Assembly (NCBI GenBank): GCA_900540685.1
Contig: UQGS01000009.1
Coordinates: forward strand, 1 to 54,529
DNA length: 54,529 bases
Direction: 5' to 3'
Source: an uncultured Catenibacterium sp.
GTDB taxonomy: Bacteria; Bacillota_I; Bacilli_A; Erysipelotrichales; Coprobacillaceae
In this document: positions 7,380 through 16,399 of the stretch, in pieces
Layout of the letters: every line of letters starts with the position of its first letter
How positions within the stretch are numbered: position 1 is the first letter of the stretch
Position numbers and translations under genes: made by a program
The notes under the pieces: generated by a model
The model's input: the letters and a program-made list of their open reading frames with translations, nothing else
What the model was told of the DNA's origin: nothing
The model's database searches: none

Positions 7380-9077
7380 ATGAAACACAATAATGTTAAA
7401 ATCATGCCTCTAGGTGGTCAAGCCGAAGCAGGCAAGAGTATGTACAGTATAGAAGTAAATGGAAAGATCTTCATCATTGATGCTGGTTATCGTTTTCCAG
7501 ATTTAGATAAGCTTGGCGTTGATATTATCATTCCAAGTTTTGATTATTTAATTGAAAGAAAAAAGGATATTGTCGCTATCATTATCACTCATGCGCATAA
7601 TGATGTTATGGCTGCACTTCCTTATTTATTAAATGCGATTCAGGGTGTTCCTGTTTATGCACCAAACTTAACAGCAGACTTAATTGAAATGATGATTGAT
7701 CATTATCAGAGACATCAGAAGAAGAATCTTCATATGGAACTCATTCGTGTAAAACGTGATGATTCTATTAAGATTGCTGGTATTCCAGTAGAGTTCTTCC
7801 CTGAAACACATTCTATTCCAGGAAGTGTGGGTGTAGCTATCTGGACACCTGATGGATATGTCGTTTATGGTGGAGAATTTATTATTGATTTTGGTTCTCC
7901 TGATGGATTTAGATGTAATATCCAGAAGATGATGGAAATTGGCAAGAAGGGTGTTCTTGCTTTAATGGTTGAGTCTTCAGGTGCAAATAATCCTGGTTAT
8001 ACTTCACCAAATCATAAGCTTACAAATAAGATTGAATCTATGTTTGAAGATGCTCCTGGTAGAATTATTATTTCTTCTTATGCGCAGAACGTCTTTAGAA
8101 CAAAAGAAATCGTTGAACTTACTAAAAAGTATCATCGCCAGATTGTCTTCTATGGACGTGATAAATATGATCAGACAAATAGTATTATTCGCTTACAGAA
8201 AACATCACGTGAGCCTGTTATTACTGTTCCAAGTAAATATCTAGGCAAGAAAGAAAATGTCGGTATTCCTGCTAAGGATTCAAGCTATGTTGTTCTTTTA
8301 AGTGGTGCCCCTAATACTATTTATAGTGATATCTGTGATATTTTAGATGGTGGAGATGAACTATTAAAAATCAGAGAAGGCGATACATTCATCGTTGCTT
8401 CTCCAGTACTTCCAGGTACAGAAAAAATTGCGAATAAAGCACAGAATGATTTATTTAGAACACCTGCAGATATTCATATTCTTAAAAATAAAGAATTACC
8501 TTCAATGCATGCCTCTATTGAAGATATTAAAGTGTTTATTCAGTTATTTAATCCAAAGTACTATGTACCAATCAAAGGTGAATATCGTCGTTTTGTAGCC
8601 AATGCACATATTGCGAATGAAATGGGTATTGATAATGACCATATTGTAATCTTAGATAATGGTGAAAAGTGTACTTTCGAAAATGGACAGTTAGATGAAA
8701 ACCGTGAAGTTATTGAAATCGAAGATGTCATGATTGATGGTATTGGTGTAGGAGATGTTGGAGAAAAGGTTATTGATGATCGTATCCAGTTATCTAATGA
8801 TGGTATTGTCGTTGTAGGTGTCACTATTGATTCACGTACAAAAGAAATCATTGCCCAGACTGACTGTCAGACACGTGGATTTGTTTATTTAAAAGATTCT
8901 GGTTATGTCATTAAAGAAATCATCAACATCTGTGAAGGGGTTGTTTCTAAGTTAAAGGATGATCCTCAAATGGATGTACAGGAAATACGTAATGAGATGA
9001 AAGACTTATCTATGCGTTATATTATGAAAGAAACAGGAAAGAAACCTGTATTTATTGGCGTTGTAGTAGAAATATAA
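7380..9077 (+). CDS. rnjB: RNase J2-like protein with degenerate metal site
   Basis: The 565-residue protein has the full RNase J architecture: split metallo-beta-lactamase domain, beta-CASP insert (SSYAQNVFRTKEIVEL, about 232-247) and C-terminal domain. The catalytic motifs are eroded. HxHxDH reads H71-A-H-N-D-V76; the TGDF aspartate is Glu166 in GGEF; the SDST region reads VESS; the HGEY histidine is Lys399 in IKGEY; and the VSGHGS region reads SMHASI. Bacillus RNase J2 also has a weakened HxHxDA motif and acts mainly as partner of J1. Placement just upstream of spoIIIE matches rnjB (ymfA) in Bacillus, although tepA is missing between them. I infer a structural or regulatory subunit with little or no nuclease activity of its own. 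No rnjA is in the window. Confidence 0.8.
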   Translation: MKHNNVKIMPLGGQAEAGKSMYSIEVNGKIFIIDAGYRFPDLDKLGVDIIIPSFDYLIERKKDIVAIIITHAHNDVMAALPYLLNAIQGVPVYAPNLTADLIEMMIDHYQRHQKKNLHMELIRVKRDDSIKIAGIPVEFFPETHSIPGSVGVAIWTPDGYVVYGGEFIIDFGSPDGFRCNIQKMMEIGKKGVLALMVESSGANNPGYTSPNHKLTNKIESMFEDAPGRIIISSYAQNVFRTKEIVELTKKYHRQIVFYGRDKYDQTNSIIRLQKTSREPVITVPSKYLGKKENVGIPAKDSSYVVLLSGAPNTIYSDICDILDGGDELLKIREGDTFIVASPVLPGTEKIANKAQNDLFRTPADIHILKNKELPSMHASIEDIKVFIQLFNPKYYVPIKGEYRRFVANAHIANEMGIDNDHIVILDNGEKCTFENGQLDENREVIEIEDVMIDGIGVGDVGEKVIDDRIQLSNDGIVVVGVTIDSRTKEIIAQTDCQTRGFVYLKDSGYVIKEIINICEGVVSKLKDDPQMDVQEIRNEMKDLSMRYIMKETGKKPVFIGVVVEI

Positions 9078-9100
9078 GCAGGATTTAATCCTGCTTTTTA
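9077..9100 (+). terminator. terminator of rnjB
   Basis: AGCAGGATT and AATCCTGCT form a near-perfect palindrome (9077-9095) followed by TTTTTA, immediately after the rnjB stop. Confidence 0.7.
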
Positions 9101-9122
9101 TAACGAAGAAGGGAGTGAGAAC

Positions 9123-11354
9123 ATGGCTGAAAAGAAAACAAAGAAACCTAAAAAAGCACCCGTATCCAAACAGCCAAAAAAACAAGAAGAAACTAAGTCC
9201 AATACAATCAAAGTAAGATTAATTGCCTTATTCTTATTGTTTATATTCTTTATTAGTATATGTAAGTTAGGCATTGTAGGTGGATTTTTTCATACATTCA
9301 TGGTTTATATTTTTGGGAGTATGATGATTTATCCTATATTAATTCTATTATCCATTGTTTCTGCTTATTTTGTAGTAAAGGGAGAATCTCCTAAATGGAA
9401 AGGTCCACAGACAATAGGACTTATCATGATGATTATAGGAATTCTACTTATTTGTACATATGCAGGTAATATGCATTCTACAGGTAGTATGAATAATTAT
9501 ATAAAACATGATGGGGTGACAAGTGGTGGTCTTGTTGGTTCATTATTATATGCACCTTTAAGCACTTTATTTTCTCCTATAGGGACTCTTATTTTTGGTA
9601 TTATTGTACTATTAGCAGGGCTTGCATTATTCTCTAGTAAGTATATTCATCAATACAAAATCAAACAGAATGAGAAGGAAGCACAGGATGCAGTGGATCA
9701 ATTTGAGAATAAGAAAGAGACATCTAAAGTAAAAGATTTCTTTGCGCCAAAGCAAAAAGAGAAGGGATTCTTCCCTGATAAGGTATTTGAAGAGAAAGAG
9801 CCTTTAAAGGAACCAGATATTGATTTGACTTTCAATCAGAAGAGTATGCGTCTGGATATTGAAAAGAAGAAACCTAAAAAAGTAGAATACAAAGATGGTA
9901 TTTACCAGCTGCCTTCATTTGATTTATTAAATCCTATTCGCAATACAGGTAATTTATCAGAAGAAGCAAAGCATGCAAAGAATACAGGTAAGATACTTGA
10001 AAACATGTTTGAAGAATTTGGTGTCAATGCGAATGTCGTACATCTCTATATTGGACCAACTGTCACTAAGTTTGAAATCAAGCTAGAAGCAGGGACTCGT
10101 GTCAACCGAATCCTGCAGTTACAGGATGATATACAGCTCGCTTTAGCTGCAAAAGAAATCAGAATTGAAGCACCTATTCCAGGTAAGCCTTATGTAGGTA
10201 TCGAAGTGCCTAATAAAACAGCTGCAATGGTTCCATTCAATGAAGTCTATCAGCTTTCTATGCGTGATCATACATGGGATAATAAGTTAGCCGTTCCACT
10301 AGGTAAAGATGTATCTGGTAATTTAATCGTTGCAGAACTCAATAAGATGCCTCATTTACTTATTGCAGGGGCAACTGGTTCAGGTAAATCAGTCTGTGTG
10401 AACTCTATTATTACTTCTATTCTTATGAAAGCAACACCGGATGAAGTAAGACTTATTCTTGTAGACCCTAAGAAAGTTGAGTTATCTAACTACAATGGTG
10501 TGCCTCATTTATTATCTCCTGTAGTCACTGATCCTAAGAAAGCGGCAGGGGTATTACAGCAGGTCGTTGCTGAAATGGAAAGACGTTATGAAGTATTTGC
10601 GGAAAACGGACAGCGTAATATGGAATCTTATAATATCTATGCAAAGACATTTAACGAAAAAGCCAAAGAAGAAGATAAAAAAGAAATCATGCCTTATCAT
10701 GTTGTTATCCTAGACGAAGTAGCTGATTTGATGATGGTTGCCTCTAAAACAGTTGAAGATTGTATTATGCGTATTTCACAGATGGCTCGTGCTGCAGGTA
10801 TTCATCTTATTGTTGCAACACAAAGACCATCTACTGATATTATTACAGGTGTTATCAAGGCTAATATCCCATCACGTATTGCCTTTGCAGTATCTTCAAG
10901 TGTCGACTCACGTACAATCTTAGATGCCACAGGGGCTGAAAAACTGCTTGGAAAAGGGGATATGCTATTTAGTCCAATGGGATCTAGTTCACCCGTACGT
11001 GTACAAGGTGCGTTTGTAGCAGATGAAGAAGTAAGTCATGTTGTAGAGTTTGTTTCTAAACAGATGGATGCGAACTATGATGATAATTATGTCAATGCGA
11101 AAGAAGTATCCAACGGTGGCTCTTCAGTCAATGATTCTTTAGATGATACAGAAGAAGAATATGAAGAATGCCGTGAATTTGTCATCAAGGAACAACGAGC
11201 AAGTACTTCTTTATTACAAAGAAGATTTAGAATTGGCTACAATAAAGCAGCACGTATCATGGACCAATTAGAACAAAATGGTGTGATTGGACCACAGATA
11301 GGTTCTAAACCAAGAGAAGTATATATTCGAGGTTATAGTGAAGAAGATATTTAA
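9123..11354 (+). CDS. ftsK: DNA translocase FtsK/SpoIIIE
   Basis: The 743-residue protein has a basic N-terminus, about four membrane helices (residues 30-170), a charged linker, and the RecA-like motor with Walker A GATGSGKSV (about 418-426) and Walker B VVILDEVADL. The C-terminal winged-helix gamma domain (EYEECREFVIKEQRASTSLLQRRF to the end) recognises the polar guide sequences. Such proteins pump chromosome ends through the division septum toward dif, where XerC/XerD act; an XerD-like gene is present at 43962-44855. The order rnjB-spoIIIE is conserved with Bacillus. The ribosome site is GGGAGTGAG before ATG 9123. Confidence 0.92.
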   Translation: MAEKKTKKPKKAPVSKQPKKQEETKSNTIKVRLIALFLLFIFFISICKLGIVGGFFHTFMVYIFGSMMIYPILILLSIVSAYFVVKGESPKWKGPQTIGLIMMIIGILLICTYAGNMHSTGSMNNYIKHDGVTSGGLVGSLLYAPLSTLFSPIGTLIFGIIVLLAGLALFSSKYIHQYKIKQNEKEAQDAVDQFENKKETSKVKDFFAPKQKEKGFFPDKVFEEKEPLKEPDIDLTFNQKSMRLDIEKKKPKKVEYKDGIYQLPSFDLLNPIRNTGNLSEEAKHAKNTGKILENMFEEFGVNANVVHLYIGPTVTKFEIKLEAGTRVNRILQLQDDIQLALAAKEIRIEAPIPGKPYVGIEVPNKTAAMVPFNEVYQLSMRDHTWDNKLAVPLGKDVSGNLIVAELNKMPHLLIAGATGSGKSVCVNSIITSILMKATPDEVRLILVDPKKVELSNYNGVPHLLSPVVTDPKKAAGVLQQVVAEMERRYEVFAENGQRNMESYNIYAKTFNEKAKEEDKKEIMPYHVVILDEVADLMMVASKTVEDCIMRISQMARAAGIHLIVATQRPSTDIITGVIKANIPSRIAFAVSSSVDSRTILDATGAEKLLGKGDMLFSPMGSSSPVRVQGAFVADEEVSHVVEFVSKQMDANYDDNYVNAKEVSNGGSSVNDSLDDTEEEYEECREFVIKEQRASTSLLQRRFRIGYNKAARIMDQLEQNGVIGPQIGSKPREVYIRGYSEEDI

Positions 11355-11369
11355 TTATCTTCTTTTTTT
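11343..11369 (+). terminator. terminator of ftsK
   Basis: GAAGATA (11343-11349) pairs with TATCTTC (11356-11362) across TTTAAT, followed by seven Ts. The stem includes the ftsK stop codon. Confidence 0.7.
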
Positions 11370-11374
11370 AAGCG

Positions 11375-11407
11375 TTAACACTTTATAAAGTACTAATAAA
11401 GTGTTAA
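11375..11407. promoter_or_regulatory. candidate operator: 12-bp perfect inverted repeat before the BMP gene
   Basis: TTAACACTTTAT (11375-11386) and ATAAAGTGTTAA (11396-11407) are exact reverse complements with a 9-base spacer. They occupy the position of the promoter or leader of the BMP lipoprotein gene, 35 bases before its start. No T-run follows, so a terminator is unlikely. A repressor binding to it could tie nucleoside uptake to supply. The regulator is unknown. Confidence 0.5.
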
Positions 11408-11441
11408 GATTAATGTATATCAAAAGGAGGAATTGAATAAT

Positions 11442-12539
11442 ATGAAAAAGCTTATGGCATCTGCTGTAGTACTTTCAATGGTACTCGTTGGCTGCGGTTC
11501 AGGTTCAAGTAAAGAATCTAAAAAACCAGAAATCGCTTTGATTACTGACTCAGGAGGGATAAATGATAAATCATTCAACCAGTCAGCTTGGGAAGCGGTA
11601 AAAGAGTATGGAACTAAGAATGATAAGGGGTATAAATATTATAAACCTGCTTCATTCGATACTGCTGGTTATAAGGATCAGATGAAGAACGCTGTTGACA
11701 ATGGTGCAAAAGTCGTTGTTTTACCAGGTTTCAAATTCGCTGCTGCATTAGGAGCTGTTCAGAATGATGCGAAGTATAAGGATGTTAAGTTCATCGCAAT
11801 TGACTTCACACCTACTGATGAAAAGGATAATCCTGTAGATGTTGCGGATAATGTTTACTGTGCAACTTATAAAGAACAGCAGCCAGGTTATTTAGCTGGT
11901 TATGCTGCTGTAAAAGAAGGCTACACTAAGATTGGTTTCATGGGTGGTATGGCACTTCCTGCAGTAATTAACTATGGTTATGGTTACTTACAGGGTGCTA
12001 ACGACGCCGCAAAAGAATTAAATATTAAAGTTACTGCAAAATATACTTACACTGGTACATTCAATGAATCACCAGAAATCAAGACTAAAGCAACTGGATG
12101 GTACAATGGTGGTACTGATGTAATCTTCGCTTGCGGTGGTCAGATCTGTAACTCTATCTTCGCTGCTGCTGAAGATACTAACAAGAAATCTATCGGTGTA
12201 GATAGTGACCAGAAAGATGATTCTAAGACAGTTGTTACTTCAGCTATGAAGGGTGTTAAACAGACTGTATTTGATGAAATCACTAATGCTTACAACGACA
12301 AGTTTGAAGGTGGCGCTCATGTATTAGGTGCTGAAGGTGACTATATTGGTCTTTCAACTGATTTCTCAAGATTAAAGAAATTCACAAAGAAAGATTACGA
12401 AAAAGTATTAAAAGACATCAAAGATAATAAAGTAAAGATCGTTACTTACTCTGATGTTGATGAAAATGCGAAAGGTGATCCAAATACAAAAGTATTAAAG
12501 GACACTTTAACTAACGTAACAGTATCATATGAAAATTAA
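11442..12539 (+). CDS. BMP-family nucleoside-binding lipoprotein (NupN/Med-like)
   Basis: The 365-residue lipoprotein has a signal peptide ending in the lipobox LVGC (Cys18) and a Ser/Gly/Lys linker, then the BMP fold: EIALITDSGGINDKSFNQSAWEA, VVVLPGFKFAAALG, GFMGGMALPAVINYGYGYLQG and GVDSDQ. It is the extracellular receptor that should feed nucleosides (guanosine, adenosine in relatives) to the ABC transporter encoded next. The start is ATG 11442, eleven bases after AAAGGAGG; a TTG at 11433 is too close to it. It is separated from the transporter genes by its own terminator, which may let the receptor be made in excess. Confidence 0.88.
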   Translation: MKKLMASAVVLSMVLVGCGSGSSKESKKPEIALITDSGGINDKSFNQSAWEAVKEYGTKNDKGYKYYKPASFDTAGYKDQMKNAVDNGAKVVVLPGFKFAAALGAVQNDAKYKDVKFIAIDFTPTDEKDNPVDVADNVYCATYKEQQPGYLAGYAAVKEGYTKIGFMGGMALPAVINYGYGYLQGANDAAKELNIKVTAKYTYTGTFNESPEIKTKATGWYNGGTDVIFACGGQICNSIFAAAEDTNKKSIGVDSDQKDDSKTVVTSAMKGVKQTVFDEITNAYNDKFEGGAHVLGAEGDYIGLSTDFSRLKKFTKKDYEKVLKDIKDNKVKIVTYSDVDENAKGDPNTKVLKDTLTNVTVSYEN

Positions 12540-12550
12540 ATAAAACCTAT

Positions 12551-12575
12551 AAAAGTGGCTTCGGCCACTTTTTTT
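12551..12575 (+). terminator. terminator of the BMP lipoprotein gene
   Basis: AAAAGTGGC (12551-12559), TTCG tetraloop, GCCACTTTT (12564-12572), then further Ts. It lies between the receptor gene and the transporter genes. Confidence 0.85.
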
Positions 12576-12686
12576 ATACTTATAATCACATAAATAATGA
12601 AATCTTCTTATCGATTCACATAGTTTGTACATGTTTCTTTATATTCAAAAATTCATTTAGTTATTTTTAAAGTGAACAATTTATAG

Positions 12687-12692
12687 TATAAT
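12687..12692 (+). promoter_or_regulatory. -10 element before the nucleoside ABC genes
   Basis: A perfect TATAAT lies 25 bases before the ATPase start, downstream of the BMP terminator. The -35 region is T-rich without a clear consensus. The remaining bases from 12576 to 12680 show nothing recognisable. Confidence 0.45.
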
Positions 12693-12711
12693 GTGACAAG
12701 AGGTGAGAATA

Positions 12712-14247
12712 TTGGAATATGCTATTGAAATGCTTAATATCACAAAAGAATTCCCTGGTATTAAAGCAAACGACGATATTACTCTTCAAGTAAAAAAAGG
12801 CGAAATTCATGCTTTATTAGGTGAGAATGGTGCCGGTAAATCTACTTTGATGAGTATTTTATTTGGTCTTTATCAGCCTGATATGGGTGAAATAAAGATT
12901 AATGGACAAAGCGTTAAGATCAATGACCCAAATGATGCCAATAAATATAACATTGGTATGGTTCATCAGCATTTTAAGCTTGTTCATAATTTCACTGTTT
13001 TGGAAAACATTATTTTAGGTGTTGAAGAGAAGGGGTTATTTGGTAAGCTTAAGACAGATAATGCACGCAAGAAGGTGATGGGCTTATCTGAGAAGTATCA
13101 TTTAAATATCGATCCTGATGCAAAAATCGAGGATATTACTGTTGGTATGCAGCAGCGTGTAGAAATCTTAAAGATGTTATATAGAAATAATGATATCTTA
13201 ATTTTTGATGAACCTACTGCAGTACTCACTCCACAAGAAATTGATGAGTTAATGAAAATCATGAAGGAACTTATTAAAGAAGGTAAATCCATCATTTTCA
13301 TTACTCATAAATTAAATGAAATCAAAGCAGTCGCTGATCGCTGTACAATCATTCGTAAGGGACGTTATGTAGGTACAGTCAATGTTGCTGATGTCACTAA
13401 GGAACAGTTATCAGAAATGATGGTTGGTCATAAGGTTAACTTAACAGTGACTAAAGATGATCATGAACCATCTGATGTTGTATTAAAAGTAGATCATTTA
13501 AGCTATCAGCCTAAGACTTCAGACAAGCTTCTTTTAAATGATGTTTCATTTGAAGTAAGAAAAGGGGAAATTGTCTGTATTGCTGGTATTGATGGCAATG
13601 GTCAGAGTGAATTAATCTATAATTTAACTGGTCTTGAACAGCCTAATATGGGTCATGTTTACTTAAATGATGAAGAAATCACTCATAAGAGTATTCGTTA
13701 TCGTAATGATCATGGATTATCTCATATCCCAGAAGACCGTCATAAACATGGTTTAGTACTTGATTATACTCTTGCTGAAAACTTGATTTTAAAATCATAT
13801 TATGAGAAAGAATTCCAGAATCATGGCATTATTAATTTTGACGCAATGAATACTTATGCGGATCGTCTTATTGAAGAATATGATGTACGTTCTGGTGAAG
13901 GTAGAAATTCTATTGTACGTGGTATGTCTGGTGGTAACCAGCAGAAGGCTATTATTGCAAGAGAAGTAGAACAGAATGATGATTTACTTATTGCGGTACA
14001 GCCTACACGTGGTCTAGATGTTGGGGCTATTGAATTTATTCATAAGCAGATCATTAAGACAAGAGACAACAATAAAGCCGTACTTCTTGTATCACTTGAA
14101 CTTGATGAAGTTATGAACTTATCAGATCGTATTTTAGTTATGTATGAAGGGGAAATCGTTGCGGATCTTAATCCAAAAGAGACTACTATTCAGGAATTAG
14201 GACTTTATATGGCAGGTTCTAAGAGAGGAGAAGGTTATGAAAAGTAA
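12712..14247 (+). CDS. nucleoside ABC transporter, tandem ATP-binding protein (NupO-like)
   Basis: The 511-residue protein holds two ABC domains, as in sugar and nucleoside CUT2-type importers. The first has GENGAGKST and a degenerate signature (TVGMQQR), with Walker B ILIFDEPTAVLTPQE. The second has a degenerate Walker A (GIDGNGQSE) and signature MSGGNQQK. I place the start at the TTG codon 12712, because AGAGGTGAG ends six bases upstream and the resulting MEYAIEMLNITKEF matches the family N-terminus. The GTG at 12703 lies inside the ribosome site. It overlaps the first permease by 11 bases. Confidence 0.88.
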   Translation: MEYAIEMLNITKEFPGIKANDDITLQVKKGEIHALLGENGAGKSTLMSILFGLYQPDMGEIKINGQSVKINDPNDANKYNIGMVHQHFKLVHNFTVLENIILGVEEKGLFGKLKTDNARKKVMGLSEKYHLNIDPDAKIEDITVGMQQRVEILKMLYRNNDILIFDEPTAVLTPQEIDELMKIMKELIKEGKSIIFITHKLNEIKAVADRCTIIRKGRYVGTVNVADVTKEQLSEMMVGHKVNLTVTKDDHEPSDVVLKVDHLSYQPKTSDKLLLNDVSFEVRKGEIVCIAGIDGNGQSELIYNLTGLEQPNMGHVYLNDEEITHKSIRYRNDHGLSHIPEDRHKHGLVLDYTLAENLILKSYYEKEFQNHGIINFDAMNTYADRLIEEYDVRSGEGRNSIVRGMSGGNQQKAIIAREVEQNDDLLIAVQPTRGLDVGAIEFIHKQIIKTRDNNKAVLLVSLELDEVMNLSDRILVMYEGEIVADLNPKETTIQELGLYMAGSKRGEGYEK

Positions 14248-15355
14248 TAAACCCGCTTTAATGGAACGTGCCAGCTTCAAATCAATTGTGTCTTCTTTAC
14301 TCGCAATTTTAATGGGGCTAGTCGTTGGTTTTATCATTATCTTAATTGCTAATCCGAGTGATGCATTACAGGGATTATCTATTTTATTAACAGGTGGCTT
14401 TAGAGAAGGGTTATCTAGTATTGGTCAGGTTATTTATTTAGCTGTACCAATCATGATGACTGGTCTATCTGTTTCATTTGCTTATAAATGTGGTGAATTC
14501 AATATCGGTGTTCCTGGACAGTATCTAGTAGGAAGCTTCACTGCTGTATTTATCGCATTAAGAGCTACTTTTATTCCAGATAACTTAGTATGGATTTTTG
14601 CTATTTTAGGGGCAGGAGTTGCTGGTGCTTTATGGGCACTTATTCCTGGTATCTTAAAAGCAACTCGTAACGTAAACGTTGTTATTTCTGGTATCATGTG
14701 TAACTATATCGGTATGTTACTTGTTATTCAAGGTATTAAAGCAACTATCTATAATTCAACTGGTGCAGAAAGTTATGCTGTACCTAGAACACGTAGTATT
14801 CCTGGTTTTGGTTTGAATCAGATTTTTGGTGATCGTGTTAACTTTGGTATTATCATTGCTATCTTACTTTGCGTACTTGCCTGGTTTATCATGAATAAAA
14901 CAACTTTTGGTTATGAACTAAAAGCATGTGGTTTCAATAAAGATGCAGCAAGATATGCAGGTATGAACGAAAAGAAATGTATCGTTCTAGCACTTATGAT
15001 TTCAGGATTCTTTGCTGGTGTAGGTGGTGCCTTAACTTACTTATGTGGTACAGGTAAAACTTTACCAATCACTGAAACATTACCTAATGAAGGCTGGAAT
15101 GGTATCCCAGTAGCCTTACTTGGTTTCTCTAATCCAATTGGATGTATCTTCGCTGCCTTATTTATTGGTTATATGAATGTTGGTGGTAACTATATGCAGG
15201 CCCTCAATATTGCGATTGAAGTTATTGATATTATCGTTGCTGTTATTATCTACTTTGCTTCATTCACATTATTCATTAAAGCCTTATTAGAACGTTATCA
15301 AAGAAATAAAAAAAGAAAAGCAGAAATGCAAAATGAAGGAGGTAAAACAGAATGA
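14237..15355 (+). CDS. nucleoside ABC transporter permease (NupP-like)
   Basis: The 372-residue membrane protein has about eight to ten helices and the BPD_transp_2 (RbsC/BMP-associated) pattern: GLSVSFAYKCGEFNIGVPGQYLVG and the cytoplasmic coupling region FGYELKACGFNKDAARYAGMNEKK. The C-terminus is a basic cytoplasmic tail (RYQRNKKRKAEMQNEGG). The start is ATG 14237, inside the end of the ATPase gene. It pairs with the next permease; the two have a 4-base ATGA overlap. Confidence 0.88.
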   Translation: MKSNKPALMERASFKSIVSSLLAILMGLVVGFIIILIANPSDALQGLSILLTGGFREGLSSIGQVIYLAVPIMMTGLSVSFAYKCGEFNIGVPGQYLVGSFTAVFIALRATFIPDNLVWIFAILGAGVAGALWALIPGILKATRNVNVVISGIMCNYIGMLLVIQGIKATIYNSTGAESYAVPRTRSIPGFGLNQIFGDRVNFGIIIAILLCVLAWFIMNKTTFGYELKACGFNKDAARYAGMNEKKCIVLALMISGFFAGVGGALTYLCGTGKTLPITETLPNEGWNGIPVALLGFSNPIGCIFAALFIGYMNVGGNYMQALNIAIEVIDIIVAVIIYFASFTLFIKALLERYQRNKKRKAEMQNEGGKTE

Positions 15356-16314
15356 GTATAGTTTATTTCCTTTTTGCTCAGACTTTATTGTTTGCCATTC
15401 CATTAATGATTGTTGCCTTGGGTGGTATGTTCTCTGAACGAAGTGGTGTTGTTAACTTAGCCCTTGAAGGCATTATGATCATCGGTGGTTTTGCTGGTGT
15501 ATTCTATTTAAATTATATGCAGTCTAATGATATTCTTCATGGTCTGCCACTACTTTTAACAGGGTTGCTTATTTCTGGAGTTGTAGGTGTACTATTTAGT
15601 ATGCTTCATGCTTTTGCAGCCATTCATTTAAGTGCTGACCAGACTATTTCAGGTACTGCATTAAATATGCTTGCTCCTGCACTTGGTATCTTTATCGCAA
15701 AGACTGTACAGGATGGTATGCAGAACGTTTCATTCACTAATGAATTCAGAATTTCTGAAGTACCTGGTCTAAGCAGTATTCCTGTACTTGGTGATTTATT
15801 CTTCAAGAACTGCTACTTTACTACATTCTTAGGTATTGCGATTCTTATCATTTCTTGGTATTTCCTTATGAAGACTAAGACTGGTTTAAGAATCCGTTCT
15901 TGTGGTGAAAACCCTCAGGCAGCAGATGCTGCAGGGATCAGTGTTTATAAGATCAGATATCTAGGTGTAGGTATTTCTGGTTTCTTAGCTGGTATGGGAG
16001 GACTTATTTATATCCTACCAATCTCTACAGAATTCACTTGTACTGTTGCTGGTTATGGTTTCTTAGCTTTAGCAGTATTAATCTTTGGTAACTGGGCTCC
16101 ATTAAGAATTGCTGGTGCAGCATTCTTCTTTGGTTTTATGAAGACATTGTCTTATACATATAACTCAGTACCATTCCTTGCTAAAATGTCTTTACCTGAT
16201 ACAACATATAAATTAATTCCATATGTTGCCACTTTAATTCTATTAGCATTCACATCTAAGAACTCAGCTGCGCCTCGTGCAGATGGTGTACCTTACGATA
16301 AGTCTAAGCGTTAA
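15352..16314 (+). CDS. nucleoside ABC transporter permease (NupQ-like)
   Basis: The 320-residue second permease has the family signature GGMFSERSGVVNLALEGIMIIGGFAG near the N-terminus and the coupling loop TKTGLRIRSCGENPQAADAAGISV (about 179-202). It ends with AAPRADGVPYDKSKR, like other NupQ-type permeases. GGAGG sits 12 bases before ATG 15352. With the BMP receptor, tandem ATPase and first permease it completes a nucleoside uptake system. Confidence 0.88.
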   Translation: MSIVYFLFAQTLLFAIPLMIVALGGMFSERSGVVNLALEGIMIIGGFAGVFYLNYMQSNDILHGLPLLLTGLLISGVVGVLFSMLHAFAAIHLSADQTISGTALNMLAPALGIFIAKTVQDGMQNVSFTNEFRISEVPGLSSIPVLGDLFFKNCYFTTFLGIAILIISWYFLMKTKTGLRIRSCGENPQAADAAGISVYKIRYLGVGISGFLAGMGGLIYILPISTEFTCTVAGYGFLALAVLIFGNWAPLRIAGAAFFFGFMKTLSYTYNSVPFLAKMSLPDTTYKLIPYVATLILLAFTSKNSAAPRADGVPYDKSKR

Positions 16315-16320
16315 TAGACT

Positions 16321-16344
16321 GGACTCCTTAGGGAGTCCTTTTTT
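16321..16344 (+). terminator. terminator of the nucleoside ABC operon
   Basis: GGACTCC (16321-16327) pairs with GGAGTCC (16332-16338) across TTAG, followed by TTTTTT. Confidence 0.85.
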
Positions 16345-16345
16345 C

Positions 16346-16373
16346 TTGCACTACTATACAAAAAAGTTATAAT
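16346..16373 (+). promoter_or_regulatory. promoter of ymfF-ymfH
   Basis: TTGCAC (16346-16351) and TATAAT (16368-16373) are separated by 16 bases. They start immediately after the preceding terminator. Confidence 0.6.
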
Positions 16374-16399
16374 GAGTAGAGAAAGAAAAGAGGTATACA

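Noticed and set aside
12576..12711. purine riboswitch before the nucleoside transporter
   Set aside because: I could not find the conserved junction core or the paired arms; the stretch is plain AT-rich sequence with a -10 box.
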